Of a stretch of 24,137 nucleotides of DNA, positions 8,456-18,523 are shown piece after piece (the stretch's first letter is position 1; each line of letters opens with the position of its first letter). The stretch comes from Phellopilus nigrolimitatus. Lineage: Eukaryota; Basidiomycota; Agaricomycetes; Hymenochaetales; Hymenochaetaceae. The stretch is from positions 1 to 24,137 of the forward strand of contig JAJOHG010000384.1 in assembly GCA_021029095.1 (NCBI GenBank), in the 5' to 3' direction. The notes below the pieces were generated by a model. That model was not told where the DNA came from. It ran no database searches and saw only the letters and a list, made by a program, of their open reading frames with translations. The position numbers and the translations under genes are program-made.

Positions 8456-8526
8456 TCAGCGCCTTGTCCCGCGCGCCCTGTTCCCGTCCATTGAAAACTC
8501 GGAACCCGCCTGCGGAGATCCGCCAA

Positions 8527-8581
8527 GAGAAAGAAAAGAAAAGAAAGAAAAGAAAGAAAAAAAAAAAAAAGAAAAAAAAAA
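8527..8581. repeat. purine-only A/G tract
   Basis: About 55 bases of GAAA/GAAAA units decaying into A-runs, with all purines on the plus strand. Such mirror-like polypurine DNA can form a triplex. That property is inferred. Confidence 0.9.
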
Positions 8582-8604
8582 CAGGAGAGCGGGCGCAGAG
8601 CTCG

Positions 8605-8632
8605 ACAACAACAACAACAACAACAACAACAA
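8605..8632. repeat. CAA trinucleotide repeat
   Basis: About nine perfect CAA units. They are the complement of the TTG repeat at 9092-9130. Confidence 0.95.
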
Positions 8633-8787
8633 CGCGGGCGGGGCCTAGTCATCGCACATACGCGCACGCGCACACACAGCGCTGCCACTAAGTACATACA
8701 AGCCACGGCGCGGGCGCGGCAGCCAGTCGGGCATCCCGACTCGTTCTCTGTGGAGGCGCGACTCTCTAAGGCGGAATCTCCCGCCGC

Positions 8788-8810
8788 GGGGGGGGGGGGG
8801 GGGGGGGGGG
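8788..8810. repeat. poly(G) tract, 23 bases
   Basis: Uninterrupted G23 between CCGCC and CGGC. The true length is uncertain because such tracts are hard to sequence. Confidence 0.9.
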
Positions 8811-8915
8811 CGGCACCACCGCCAAGCGCCAGCCAGCCGAACCCCCCGACGCAACATGTAAGTACAGTACCGTGTTCAAAGCGGCTCGCCGCCGCGCCGC
8901 GCCCAATAGGCAACG

Positions 8916-8960
8916 CATATACATATATATACACTATACACACATACATATATACATGTA
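8916..8960. repeat. TATACA/TACATA-rich tract
   Basis: Alternating ATACAT, ATATAT and ACACTATACACACATACATA units. Confidence 0.85.
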
Positions 8961-9091
8961 CGGTCTCCACGGCCACCGCCCGCTGTTCTCCCTCGGGGGC
9001 CGTCGCCCGGGCGACCGCGACCGCGACCGCGCGCCGCTGCGATGGTGCTGCAACGCCCGCGCGTATCGACACGAGTGAAGCTCCGCGTTCT

Positions 9092-9130
<39 letters not shown>
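9092..9130. repeat. TTG trinucleotide repeat
   Basis: Thirteen perfect TTG units, the longest trinucleotide repeat in the window. Confidence 0.95.
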
Positions 9131-9132
<2 letters not shown>

Positions 9133-9163
9133 CTTCGGGCGCTGCGGGGCTGCTGAGGAGGGT

Positions 9164-9202
9164 TATGTATATGTATATGTATATGTATGTATATGTTATG
9201 TA
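9164..9202. repeat. TATATG hexanucleotide repeat
   Basis: Units of GTATAT/GTAT ending at TTATGTAG. Confidence 0.9.
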
Positions 9203-9486
9203 GTCGTGGACCAACTGCGGACCTTGAGGCGCCACGTCTGGCCAGATCAGCGCCCTTGTTAGGTTTCCTCAAGAGAGGGAAAAGATAGTATCGTTTCGGT
9301 CGCTTAGCGGCGTGTACAGTATACGCAGATATTCGAGGGAATGCGGTGAGAAGTGGGAGAGGTAAATCTGAGACACGAGACGTTATGCGGTGCTCTTTTT
9401 GACACACATAGCCAATTTCGTCCCTTTTCTTTCCATAATACATACAATATGTACATGTACATGCATTTCACCTTTATCTCATAGAG

Positions 9487-9551
9487 TAAAAGTAAAAGCA
9501 AAAAAAAAATGAAAAAAATGAAAAAAAAAATGAAACAAAAATGAAAAAAGA
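9487..9551. repeat. A-rich tract with ATGAAAA units
   Basis: A-runs of 4 to 10 bases punctuated by TG and AAGT. Confidence 0.85.
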
Positions 9552-9626
9552 AACGCCAGGAAAACACTCGGTTCGACCATGTTATTGAAATACCCGAGAT
9601 ACAAGGCCTCGGGTTGTTGTGGAAGC

Positions 9627-9650
9627 ATATATATATATATATATATATAT
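9627..9650. repeat. AT dinucleotide repeat
   Basis: Twelve perfect AT units. Confidence 0.95.
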
Positions 9651-9660
9651 GAAGGCTGTC

Positions 9661-10120
9661 TCGAGGACCGGTCCATGACCGTATTTCATCTGCCCTCGCT
9701 CGGCGATCGCGGACGCGCGCTGCCCACCACCGCGCGTATGTCTTCTCCCGCACCGACGCCGGGCTTGAAAACCAGGAAGACGACGAGACTGATCTCTGGC
9801 GTCTGTTCCTGTTCTGCAGGGAACGAGCCGACTCTATCGAAGAATAGCACCTAGACGCTAGTAATAGTACATAATACATAGTACGCGCTCTCCTTTATCA
9901 AGGACCGAAAGTCCGGCAGACGCAGTGTGTGTCTTGTGCACGACATTCGGTCGTCGAACGAAGACGCCTCAGGCGTCCGTATTCCTGACTTGCCCTGCAG
10001 GCAGGAAGTCGGGCCCTCCCCGTGGGTGTTATTATTGGTACAAGGCGTCCGTAAGCCTCCAAAAAGAAATACACGGCTGTATACGTACAGTACATGCGAG
10101 GCAAGCAGCAAATCTCCAAC
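9661..10120. other. intergenic stretch with several short hairpins
   Basis: No gene is supported. Small inverted repeats are GGAC..GTCC (9901-9913), GACGCCTCAGGCGTC (9963-9977) and a longer imperfect hairpin, CCTGACTT..AAGTCGGG, with CCTGCAGG at its centre (9984-10013). GGCGTCCGTA occurs twice (9972 and 10044). Confidence 0.5.
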
Positions 10121-10122
10121 TA

Positions 10123-10753
10123 CAGTTGTGCTTCTGCCAATGCATACTCCGCGTGCTGCATAACCTCCCGAAAATGCATAGACTCTGGCTTCCACCGAGT
10201 CGGTAGTTAGAAAATATCCCATAAGATAATGCATAAAATTCATAATGCATAATGCATACTTGTATGCAGTAATTTAAACGGGGATATGCATTATGTGCGG
10301 TATCTCGCCTGCACAAAAATTTGGTGCTTGAAAACAAACACACTTTTGTGTTCTCAACACATCCTCATGACAAGGGCATTTTTCAACTACAGAGGAAGAA
10401 ATGGACTGCCCAAGAAATTGTACATAGAGCAAGTTCGCAACATGGTGGAGGCGCTGAAGGCAAGGTCAACGGGCTCGACGACGAGCTTCTGAGCCGGTGA
10501 TTCAGCAGGCCTGTGGCCATCTTCACAAGCTCAGATTGCAATACAGACCAAACGGATGGCAAGGTTGAAGTAACCGGATATCAGTCGCTTTTTCGCCACA
10601 TTCTTTCATTCGCATTTTGTCCTTACTTGTTTCCCTATAGCTAGTGTTTTAAATAATTACATACTATTTTGTGCATTTCTCGTAGTGCATAGCCTCTCGT
10701 AATGCATACAAAACCTTTCCACCGAACTCTATGCATTAGCTGAAGTTCGACTG
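10123..10753. mobile_element. degenerate pogo/Tc1-mariner-like non-autonomous element
   Basis: The left end (10123) reads CAGTTGTGCTTCTGCCAATG, and the inverted right end (10753 reversed) reads CAGTCGAACTTCAGCTAATG. Over the first 24 bases 19 match, ending in a shared AATGCATA. Each end abuts a TA dinucleotide (10121-10122 and 10754-10755), the target duplication typical of Tc1/mariner. CAGTCGAAC termini and arrays of short palindromes just inside the ends are familiar from pogo/Tigger/Fot elements. Here the palindrome is TAATGCATTA-like and occurs about nine times. A 48-bp direct repeat (10153-10201 and 10682-10729) lies in both terminal regions. No transposase is visible inside, and the longest frame is 68 codons. 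Confidence 0.55.
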
Positions 10754-10817
10754 TATTTAGAGTATGCGCGTATTGTGTCATTCCCCTATGGCTGAAGAGA
10801 AGAAACCCGCCCAGCCA

Positions 10818-12625
10818 TTAGTGGATTGCCTGCGTAGAGCGAAAGCGAGGTCTAGAAGAGCGCTCACCATAAATTGGCATTGGCTTGTTAATAAGGCGTC
10901 TCAGGCGCTCGTATTCCTTGCGAACATGCCTCATCGTCCCTACCGAGACCCACTTGTGAATCAGTTTCTCATGAACTTTGCATCTGTATTCATAGAATTC
11001 CTCCACAGAGGGCGTCGCCGCGGACAGCGCATGGTATTTGCGCCCTGCGAGTGTTCGAAGAGAGCGGACAGAGAACACTCTGCCGACGCCTCTTGTCTCA
11101 TACGGGAGGGTTGCCAGCTCCGCAGAGGTCAGCCAAAACGTCTTCATTGCTGTTGGGAGGCTAGCTGTCAGTTCGCTGGCGGTGACGACGGAAGCGCAAC
11201 GTCTTTCGCGTTTGAAATGATGCGCACCTCCTTCTTTGAACACCCCCTTCATAACGACAAAGCAAATAAGAATACGTCAGCACGCAAACTATTGGAGAGT
11301 CCACCAGAAATGGGCTATTGACACGCTGTGCTCACCAAAGTACCTATCGGGAACTCGAACGGAATAATACCATCGTCCTTCCATGGAATCAGAGATGCCC
11401 TCCACAGCGTTAAAACAGGAGCGACCGTGCCCCTGCATAGTTCTTGCCTAATCGTAGAGGACTTCTTCGCAAGAGTCTCCGCATGCGGGGCCTCTTGCGC
11501 GTAGAGGCCTTCTGTAGCAGTACCGATGAAATTGCTAACCGGTGAGTTTTCTGACATCGCGGTCGGGCGCACAAATATCCCTTCATCGTGACCTAGGGAA
11601 TCTCTTCCGTCTATGCCCCTCGTCGGCCGGTTATCATTGGTGGAACCGATAAGAGGGGCGTGATCTAGCGGCATTTCGGCTAGGCCCCCGGCGCCGCTGT
11701 CAAGATGGGATTCATCACCATCGTCATTTGCCGCAAAGCCAGCGATAGCATTTGCTTTAATTGAGCGATAATCAGAGGCAGTAGAGGAGCGAGTAGTCTT
11801 ATTATTGTCGCAGTCGTCGACATTCATTTCGGGTTCAATATCCGACCCGTAGTCCGAGCTCTGACTAGACTGAGCTCCTACAGGATGATAGTCAGCCGTA
11901 CTGGACTGTGCATCATCGTAATCGTATTCATCGCCGTTCGTTATTGGTTCATCATCCGAGCCGTAGTCCAAGTTTTGCGCAGACGCATCTGCCGCGGAAC
12001 GATAACCAGCCATACTGGAGTATGCATCGTCGCAGCCGTAGTCCGAATTCTGCGCAGCCTGGTCTGGAACAGGAAGATGATCAGAGGCGGTGCGGGACTG
12101 TGCACCATCGTAGTCGTAGTCATCGACATCCGTTATCGGGTCAGCATCCGACTCATAGTCCAAATCCTGCGCAGACTGATCTGCCGCGGAGCGATGAGCA
12201 GAGGCCGTATTGAAGTGTGCGTAGCCGCAGCCGTCGTCTTCGTCTTCGTCAACATTTGTCACTGGAGACTCGCATTCTAAGTTCTGAGCAGGCCAGTCCG
12301 TCATGGGACGATCAGTAGGCGCCCGACTAGGTACGCAGTCCTGATCGTAGTCATCAGCATGCGCTATTGGTGCAACCTCTGACTCGAGGTCCAAGTTTTG
12401 CGCAGGCCGTTCTATTGTGGGTACAAAGCGATATCCACTTCTGGGCAGATACGACGGCGTATGGGGCTTCCACAGAAGCTCAGAACGTCTTCTGCGCGGG
12501 GGAGAGACGTAGTCCATTGGAAACCCGTGGCGACACCGCCATTGCGTTCGATCACTTTGCATTTGGACGATCTCAAGCTTCCTAGTTCCGCGGGAGAGAA
12601 GATATTCAGAGGAAGTTTGCGTCAT
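10818..12625 (-). CDS. acidic repeat protein with basic C-terminal domain, two exons
   Basis: No named family recognised. Exon 1 is 12625-11336. The intron is 11335-11247 (89 nt; donor GTGAGC, branch-like GCTGAC, acceptor AAG). Exon 2 is 11246-10818, joined in phase 0 for 572 residues. Residues 65-290 hold about six degenerate repeats of 37 to 39 residues. Each has an AQNLDYGSDDEPIT core, then an acidic YDYDDAQSSTASD segment. Residues 431-572 form a basic, likely folded region with LTSAELATLPYETR, SVRSLRTLAGRKY and EEFYEYRCKVHEK. This pattern faintly recalls the C-terminal part of XPA-like fungal proteins (a weak impression). The phase-perfect junction supports the minus strand; an antisense frame of 185 codons across exon 2 has no features. 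A TATA-like TTTATATC (12648-12641) lies so close to the first ATG that a start at 12562 is also possible. Confidence 0.6.
11777..12424 (-). repeat. coding minisatellite of about 114-117 bp units
   Basis: This tract encodes the acidic repeats. AQ(N/D)xD marks recur at residues 75, 113, 152, 191, 216 and about 251 of the protein, so spacings are 38, 39, 39, 25 and about 36. The fourth unit is shortened. Units have diverged in sequence but keep the frame. Confidence 0.8.
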
Positions 12626-13045
12626 ACACAGAGCAACGAAGATATAAAGCCGGAAGCTCTGTTGAGGGGTTGAGTGTGGCCCATCACCAACAATGAGTGG
12701 CAGAAGAATCGTTGAGAATCATGCATCGCCATTGTCCCTTGAGCCCACAGAGAAGATAGGAGTAGTGCGTGGTACAAACAAAATCAGGTTATACTTCGAG
12801 GATAAAGACACAAGCTTCTACTGAGGCAATCAGTGTGGCTGTTTTCTGTGACATTTCGTATCGCCTGCAGTACCAAATACAGCGTTTGTGACGTGTGACT
12901 TTTCTCGACACAGTGTTCTTACGCGACAACCATGGCGTTGCTCTTTCTGCTCATTTTCTCTGCATTTCTGGCATCTCGGGGGCTTCCAAACACGTCGAGT
13001 GTATTGTATATGAGATCTATTTGATTGTAACGACACGCAGCATTG
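12626..13045. promoter_or_regulatory. shared divergent promoter region
   Basis: 420 bp lies between the start codons of two divergently transcribed genes. A TATA-like site serves the minus-strand gene (12641-12648). I see no TATA box at the expected place for the plus-strand gene, whose leader is AT-richer (TATTGTATATGAG near 13000). Confidence 0.5.
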
Positions 13046-16000
13046 ATGAAATCAAATGGGAATGGGAATGGCAAAGCCTTCGCCATCTCAGATGTCGATG
13101 ACACCGAATTCGAGACGCAAGGTTTCGAGACTCAAGATGGCGACTCCGATCAGCTCTGGGATGTCTTGGAGATTCTTGCAGAGAACAAGAAAAACAGAAC
13201 ATTTCTGCTCAAATGGGGCGGCGCGGATGAGGACGGGAACCCATGGCCCGACAGTTGGGTCCCACGGGAGGATGTCACAGACGACCTCGTAGCAGAGTGG
13301 AAGGCCAAGCAAGCGGCGAAGAGAAAGGAGAATGCGCGCAAGAAGAAGGAGCGGATGGAGTGGAAGCCCCATGGTAGTGAGTTCACCTTCTTTTTATTCT
13401 GGCTATAACCGAGTTCATACTTTATGTGGTATCTCGTGTGTAGCTACGACAGCCACTAGAGCTAGTATCAATTCCAAGGCCTCTTCCTCAACAGGGACGA
13501 TTTCCACTGCGAAACGCTTGACCCGTCAGTCCACAGCCGGTCGCCCCCACTCGGTCTCGACAGCTACGACAGCACGCTCGCCTACGAAGAAACGCAAGCA
13601 ACCGTCGAGGTCAGAAGAAACAGATTCTTCTGCGGAAGGGGACAGGCGCCTGCGCACTCACAACACCCCCCGTAAAAAGCGCAAAATCGGAGGCTATGTT
13701 CCTGGTAGTTTTGGTTCGCAGTCATCGGCGCAGGGCAAAGTCCAAAGAAGGATGAAAGAGGAGGAAGAGGAGGAAGAGGAAGAGAATTATATCAAGAGAC
13801 CGAAGTCAGTCTCCGAAGCTCACCCTTCGGACCCGTTGGACAGCGTCAGTCTAGCCGAGCTTGCAGAGCCAGTTCCGTTCAATCCTCAGGAGGAGTCTAA
13901 TGACGCGCGCGCGAAGTCGACTTCGCCCGCTGTTCGAGGACCTGAAGAGGATCGTGTCAGGACGCTGAATGCGGATTCCACTTTACTTGTTAAGAAGTCA
14001 TTCAAGCACGCAAAGCCGAATCTGCCAGCCATGCAAAGAGACGGAGAAGAGTCCGCCAAGCGAAAGAAGGCGGGCCCTCTCATTGCTCCTGGTACGAAGT
14101 CCGTTAAGAAGCGGAAGGTGAAACCTTCAGTTGGCCAAGCGCTGGATATTTACGACAAACCACCCACTCCTCCGACGCCCCCTAGGAGCACAAGCCCGAA
14201 ATCTCGACGCACAAGCAGCGAAACTCCGGTTGCCTCTTCGTCAAAGCTTCTGGCCCGCGAAAGGCGCTCAAAGGTTATGGAACCCACCAGAGAACCCGTT
14301 AAACGCGGGAAACCAATACCGCCGGATGCCAGAGAAGAGGAGGAGACGGAGGAAGAGGAGGACAAGTCTATCGTCAAACCTTCTTTGTCAAGCCCTCATG
14401 TGCCGGACGAAATCCACGAGAGTGAAGAGTTTCGGACAGCAGCCGCCGCCGACGAATCAGAAGCTTCCTCATCGAAACTACGCACACGCAGTGCTTATGA
14501 AAATGGAGCATCTATACCCGAACAACGGAGGGAGAGCGAGAACCGAGATAGCTTCTCCCTCTCGAAACGGAGAGGTCGTGGTTTGGTTTCGCGTATGAAG
14601 GGCAAAGGAAAGCTGCTCGACGCTAATTCCGTTGAGACCGGTGCAGATATGCGGAGTTCAGCGTCCAAATCGAAATCTCGAACTCCTACTACAGAACCTC
14701 AGGATTTGGACGAGATTGAGGTACAACGACGACGCAGCCTCTCGATCCCTGCGCACCATGACCAGAGCCCTGTAGGCCTGGTAGTGAGCTTGCCGGACAT
14801 CGAGGAAGATGATTTACAGCACGATGAGCTTGAGCATAACTTCAGCGGTGGTGATGGCGATGAAGATAGGACGACATTTGCGGACAAGGACAACGACTTT
14901 GACGATCAGCTTCCGTTTAGTCAGGCAAATGACGTTTCAGAAATCACATCGCCTGCGGCGGATGCAATAGCTAGCAATGTCACAGACGGTGAAGGAGCCC
15001 CATCAACTGTGCCCGTCGAGCTTCAGCAGGCTCTTGACCGACCTTCGGACACGCAGGCGTCTGCGGGTACCGTCATACCTGCAACGCAGTCGCAGTCTCA
15101 ATCGCAGTCGCTATCTGCGGAATCGGTACAAGCAAATTCCTCACTCGCCGAGCACGGATCGTCTGCGCCCCAGCCGGACATATCGACGTCAACAGCCGAG
15201 CCCATATCTTCGCGCGAAGCAGAGCCTGATTCGATTCAGCCAGCATCGCTGTCCTTTCAAGCTTCCGGTTCGAGCTTCGGCATAAGTGCAAACGGGAAGG
15301 AGCTCAAGCCAATTCCGACGATCTCGCCGTCCAAATTTAGGCCATTTTCCCCCGTGCTTAAGCCTATGCTTGCCGTCCCGCCAGTTTTGCTCGAACGCTT
15401 TTTGCAGGAGCGCGAAGAGGCGAAAGCACCGATGAGCTCCATCGAGGATAGCCCGGTTAAGGACTTCGATATGGGGGACGACGCGGACGATGTTCAAGTA
15501 GAAGACAAACATCATGCGGACGGCTCAGGGTTGGGTGACGACGACGACGACTACGACGACATTGAAGAGGACTCGATGCCGACGAGTCTTAGGCTCCGTC
15601 AGCGCGGCCTTGAGCTCCATGAGAAACATAGAGAAAAACAGCAGCAACATACAAGGCAGACTGTCACTCCCCGATTGCCCTTAGATACCTTCCTTGGTGG
15701 TCTCATCGGAAAAGCAGACAAGACAAGGTCTCGATCTAGATCTGAGGAGTTGTCCGGGCATGCTATGCACGAGGTCTGTCCTCCTGCTGTTTCGATAACA
15801 GCGGAGCCTTCTCATACTGGCCTTTCTTTGTTTCTCGGTCATGGTACCTCGCATCACGGCATCTCTAACTCGGAAGATGTCGACGATGACGCACTCGTGC
15901 GGCAGTTTGAGGAAAAGTACATGGATTTCGACGGGAACGCCGGTGCATCTAATGACGTCGAGGAGGTGCTGCATGTGTTCAATGAGGGCATCCAGGATGA

Positions 16001-17383
16001 TCAGCATGGTGACCCTGTTGTAAGGGTAGTCGAAGAGGACACGCACGAGGAGGCGAACGTTGAATCATCTTTACATGAAGATCAAGAAGAGGACGATCCA
16101 TTCGTTATACGTAAGGGTGATAGCAGACGAGAGCCGACAGCTACAGCAACGACGTCAGAGCAGGTGTGTTCTAGTTGAAGCTAGAATCTATGGATACATT
16201 GACTAAGTTTCGTACAGGATGAGGAAGAACCTCCGTATACCCCGCAGCGGTTCAGAATCCTAGGTTCACCTCAGGTAAATGGAGGTTTTTTCTCTCTCTG
16301 AAAGTGGTAATTACTGAGCAGCTGTGTAGAAATTCGATGACAATATCGCTCAGTCACCTATGATCAACACTGCATTGGCTCTCCTCAACAAAAAGTCAGA
16401 AGAGACATCGGAACTCAAGGAGCTACTCAGTCAGAGTAATGAGGACAAGAATGCTTTGCAGGAACGTGTTGCTGAGTTGGAAGCGTTAGTGGATGCCCAG
16501 AAGACTAGTCAGAGCCTTGATTCGCAGCCTGAGGATCATCCCGATAACATCGAACTCACCGCTCTGAAGGAGTCGCACGAAATTTTGCTACAGGAACGGG
16601 ACGGTCTTCTAGCAGAGGTCTCCTTACTCAAGATAGGGCGGGAGGATGCCCAGAAGAATGCGGAACTTTTCCGTGATCTGTACGGCCAGGCGTCATCGTT
16701 CACTGACGGGCTGCGGCGGGAGAATGCAGAGCTTACTGACCGTGTGACGCTCGCCGAAAGCCAGCTGAGCAAAGGTCTCGAGCTCATTCGTGCTCAGGGG
16801 GCGGCACAGGTAAAACAGCTATCTGAAGAATTGGACAAGACCCAGGTGCTCTTGCATGTATTCAAAGAGAAAGACCAACGCACAGACGACGAGGTTAGGC
16901 GCAGAGCCGCTCGGGAGGCCGAGTTGCAGCCGGTGATCGACAACCTGGAAACGGACAAGAAAGATCTAGCAGACGAGGTCAGCGCTGTCGTTCGAATTCG
17001 CAACGAGCTGCTGGTGAAAAATCACGACCTTGAGGATGAGCTCAGCAAGGAGCGCATGGAAAAGGTTGAGATGAGCGACAAGATGCGCGAGCTTCAGGTC
17101 GAGCTTGCACGATTTAGCGCGCGGGAGCGCGGAATCAAGAAAACGTTCTACTGTGATGATGATGAGGATGCGACCTCTGAACCTGGCGAGGAGGAGGTTT
17201 TCTTCTGCGCGTGGGCAGGCGATGGTGGTAAGGGGAGATGCGGCGCGACACTGACAAGTCGGCAGGTTAGTTTTTGGATGGCGTACTGGTCCTTTGTTCT
17301 TCTACATCATCTCACTCAAGCTGACTTGTTCGTTCTTTGTGCAGGACTTACAAGATCATCTCTTCCTCGAAGGACATCTATGA
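13046..17383 (+). CDS. chromodomain / coiled-coil / C2H2 zinc-finger nuclear protein, five exons
   Basis: Exons: 13046-13376, 13444-16163, 16218-16274, 16330-17265, 17345-17383. All junctions keep frame, giving 1360 residues. Residues 37-86 are a chromodomain (LWDVLEILAENKKNRTFLLK, then WGG and WPDSWVPREDVTDDL), so it probably binds histone tails. Cage aromatics W38 and W57 are present, but Ala60 stands where most chromodomains have Tyr or Phe. Residues 111-1030 are disordered: Ser/Pro/Glu-rich, with basic nuclear-localisation-like clusters (TKKRK, RKKRK, KRKK, KKRK), a run of nine Glu near residue 245 and a QSQSQSQS run. Residues about 1045-1310 are a long coiled coil. The C-terminus fits a zinc finger, C1329-x10-C1340-x12-H1353-x5-H1359, completed only by the 12-codon last exon. 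The ATG at 13046 is the first in frame. Likely a chromatin-associated scaffold; its partner is unknown. Confidence 0.85.
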
Positions 17384-18523
17384 AAAACCGATCGTTTCAT
17401 CATCCCTCCCCGCGATAGTTCAACTTCGCTTCTATCTTCGACGCTCCTCATGAAATCATGCAATCTTGTTTATGGTTTACGGTTTATGGTTAATCTTTTT
17501 CGTACTTCCTGAGCAACCTACTTTCTCCTTTTCAGGTCCACTATAAGTACCGGGTGATATCCACGAATCCGCCGCTGTTGTATTGTATTGTGCAATTTTT
17601 TCACTTCCTTTCCTTTCCCCATCAGTTCTCGCAGGGATGCCGTTTACCGTCCATATTGTTGCTGTACATGTACATCATGGACCCGAACCCGAGTTCGCCG
17701 TCTTCGCACCGCGCTGCAGTTCCTGTAATATGTGAATCATATGCCGCTCCAAATTCACATGAGCCACTGTAGGGTGTTTCGAGTTACTATCATGCTGAGT
17801 AGGTAACAAAATGTCTGCAACGTGATATAGCGCTCAAGCGGAAGCCTCTTACTCTGGCCTGGCGACATGATGGTCGGTTAATATCCTTTTATTTCATCAA
17901 GATACGTCTGAACACATCATGCACGTCTCCAAGTTCTTGCTGTAATTCGATGTTGAGATCGCGATGTTTTCTGTGATAAGATTTCGAGGGAAGCTCAAAT
18001 GCGCAAAAGGATACACGTTCAAACCCACGCTTCCGTTTCAGGCCAGAGCTTCTAACTCCGAATCTGCTAAAAATAAGAAGTTCATCCTTTTATACTTCCT
18101 AACAGAAACTCAAATTCGACGGTTGTGCTAAAAAGCATTTTTATTTAATTGTAATACATTTGCATATGGTAATAAGTATGTAGTTTGAACACGCGGGGAT
18201 GGGTATCAAAATGAAAGGACTTCCGTCGCGAACGAAAGAAATTAGCTACGTGGTATATAAGTATGTATACGCATGACTCCGGAACCGGGAATTATAGACA
18301 AAATTATGCAATAATAATACGTACTGTCCTGTGTAGGAGAAGAAAAGCGAACGAGAGGTGTGAAGAATAATAAATTTAGATGGAAACAGGTGCTCAGGCA
18401 CCCACGGGGCCGACCACGTCCAACCCCTTTTTCTTGGAAGGCGGACAACCCCATTGGGTGGGAGATGGTATCGACATAAGGCATAGCGCGTACGGTTCAT
18501 GAAGGGTATATGTTTCCGCTTAT
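17384..18523. other. intergenic between convergent genes
   Basis: Holds the 3' regions of two convergent genes. A small GGTTTAT-like repeat lies near 17469-17495. A 72-codon frame (17554-17772) lacks motifs and starts after a plausible 3' UTR. Near 18250 there is GGTATATAAG on the plus strand without a gene behind it. No RNA gene seen. Confidence 0.55.

Larger units (their letters stand above)
7283..9660. repeat. microsatellite-dense intergenic region
   Basis: No gene is supportable here. Besides the tracts listed separately, the region holds TGCG (7427-7441), CGTT (7491-7506), CTG (7630-7646), AC (7789-7802), GGCACT (8288-8308) and GCGACC (9012-9030). The long open frames on both strands encode homopolymeric runs (poly-Asn, -Gln, -Gly, -Tyr/Ile) produced by these repeats and are not credible proteins. 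Confidence 0.8.

Noticed and set aside
8146..9072. 308-codon minus-strand open frame
   Set aside because: Its product is made of homopolymer runs copied from microsatellites (poly-Cys, -Phe, -Ser, -Pro). No gene-like composition.
9304..9879. 191-codon minus-strand frame
   Set aside because: Driven by the AT repeat (Ile-Tyr run) and the A-rich tract (Phe/Ile run), with no conserved feature.
10764..11321. 185-codon plus-strand frame
   Set aside because: Antisense to exon 2 of the acidic repeat gene, where the minus strand has a phase-correct intron and a folded-looking domain. The plus frame has no recognisable motif.
11885..12280. 131-codon plus-strand frame with repeated hydrophobic and basic segments
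   Set aside because: Shadow of the coding minisatellite on the opposite strand; its repetitiveness comes from the same 38-codon unit.
13043..13045. Start of the chromodomain protein three bases earlier
   Set aside because: That codon is TTG. The first in-frame ATG is at 13046, which fungal translation would use.
17469..17495. GGTTTAT-like tandem motif resembling telomeric repeat
   Set aside because: Only about three imperfect units and not the TTAGGG repeat usual in filamentous fungi.
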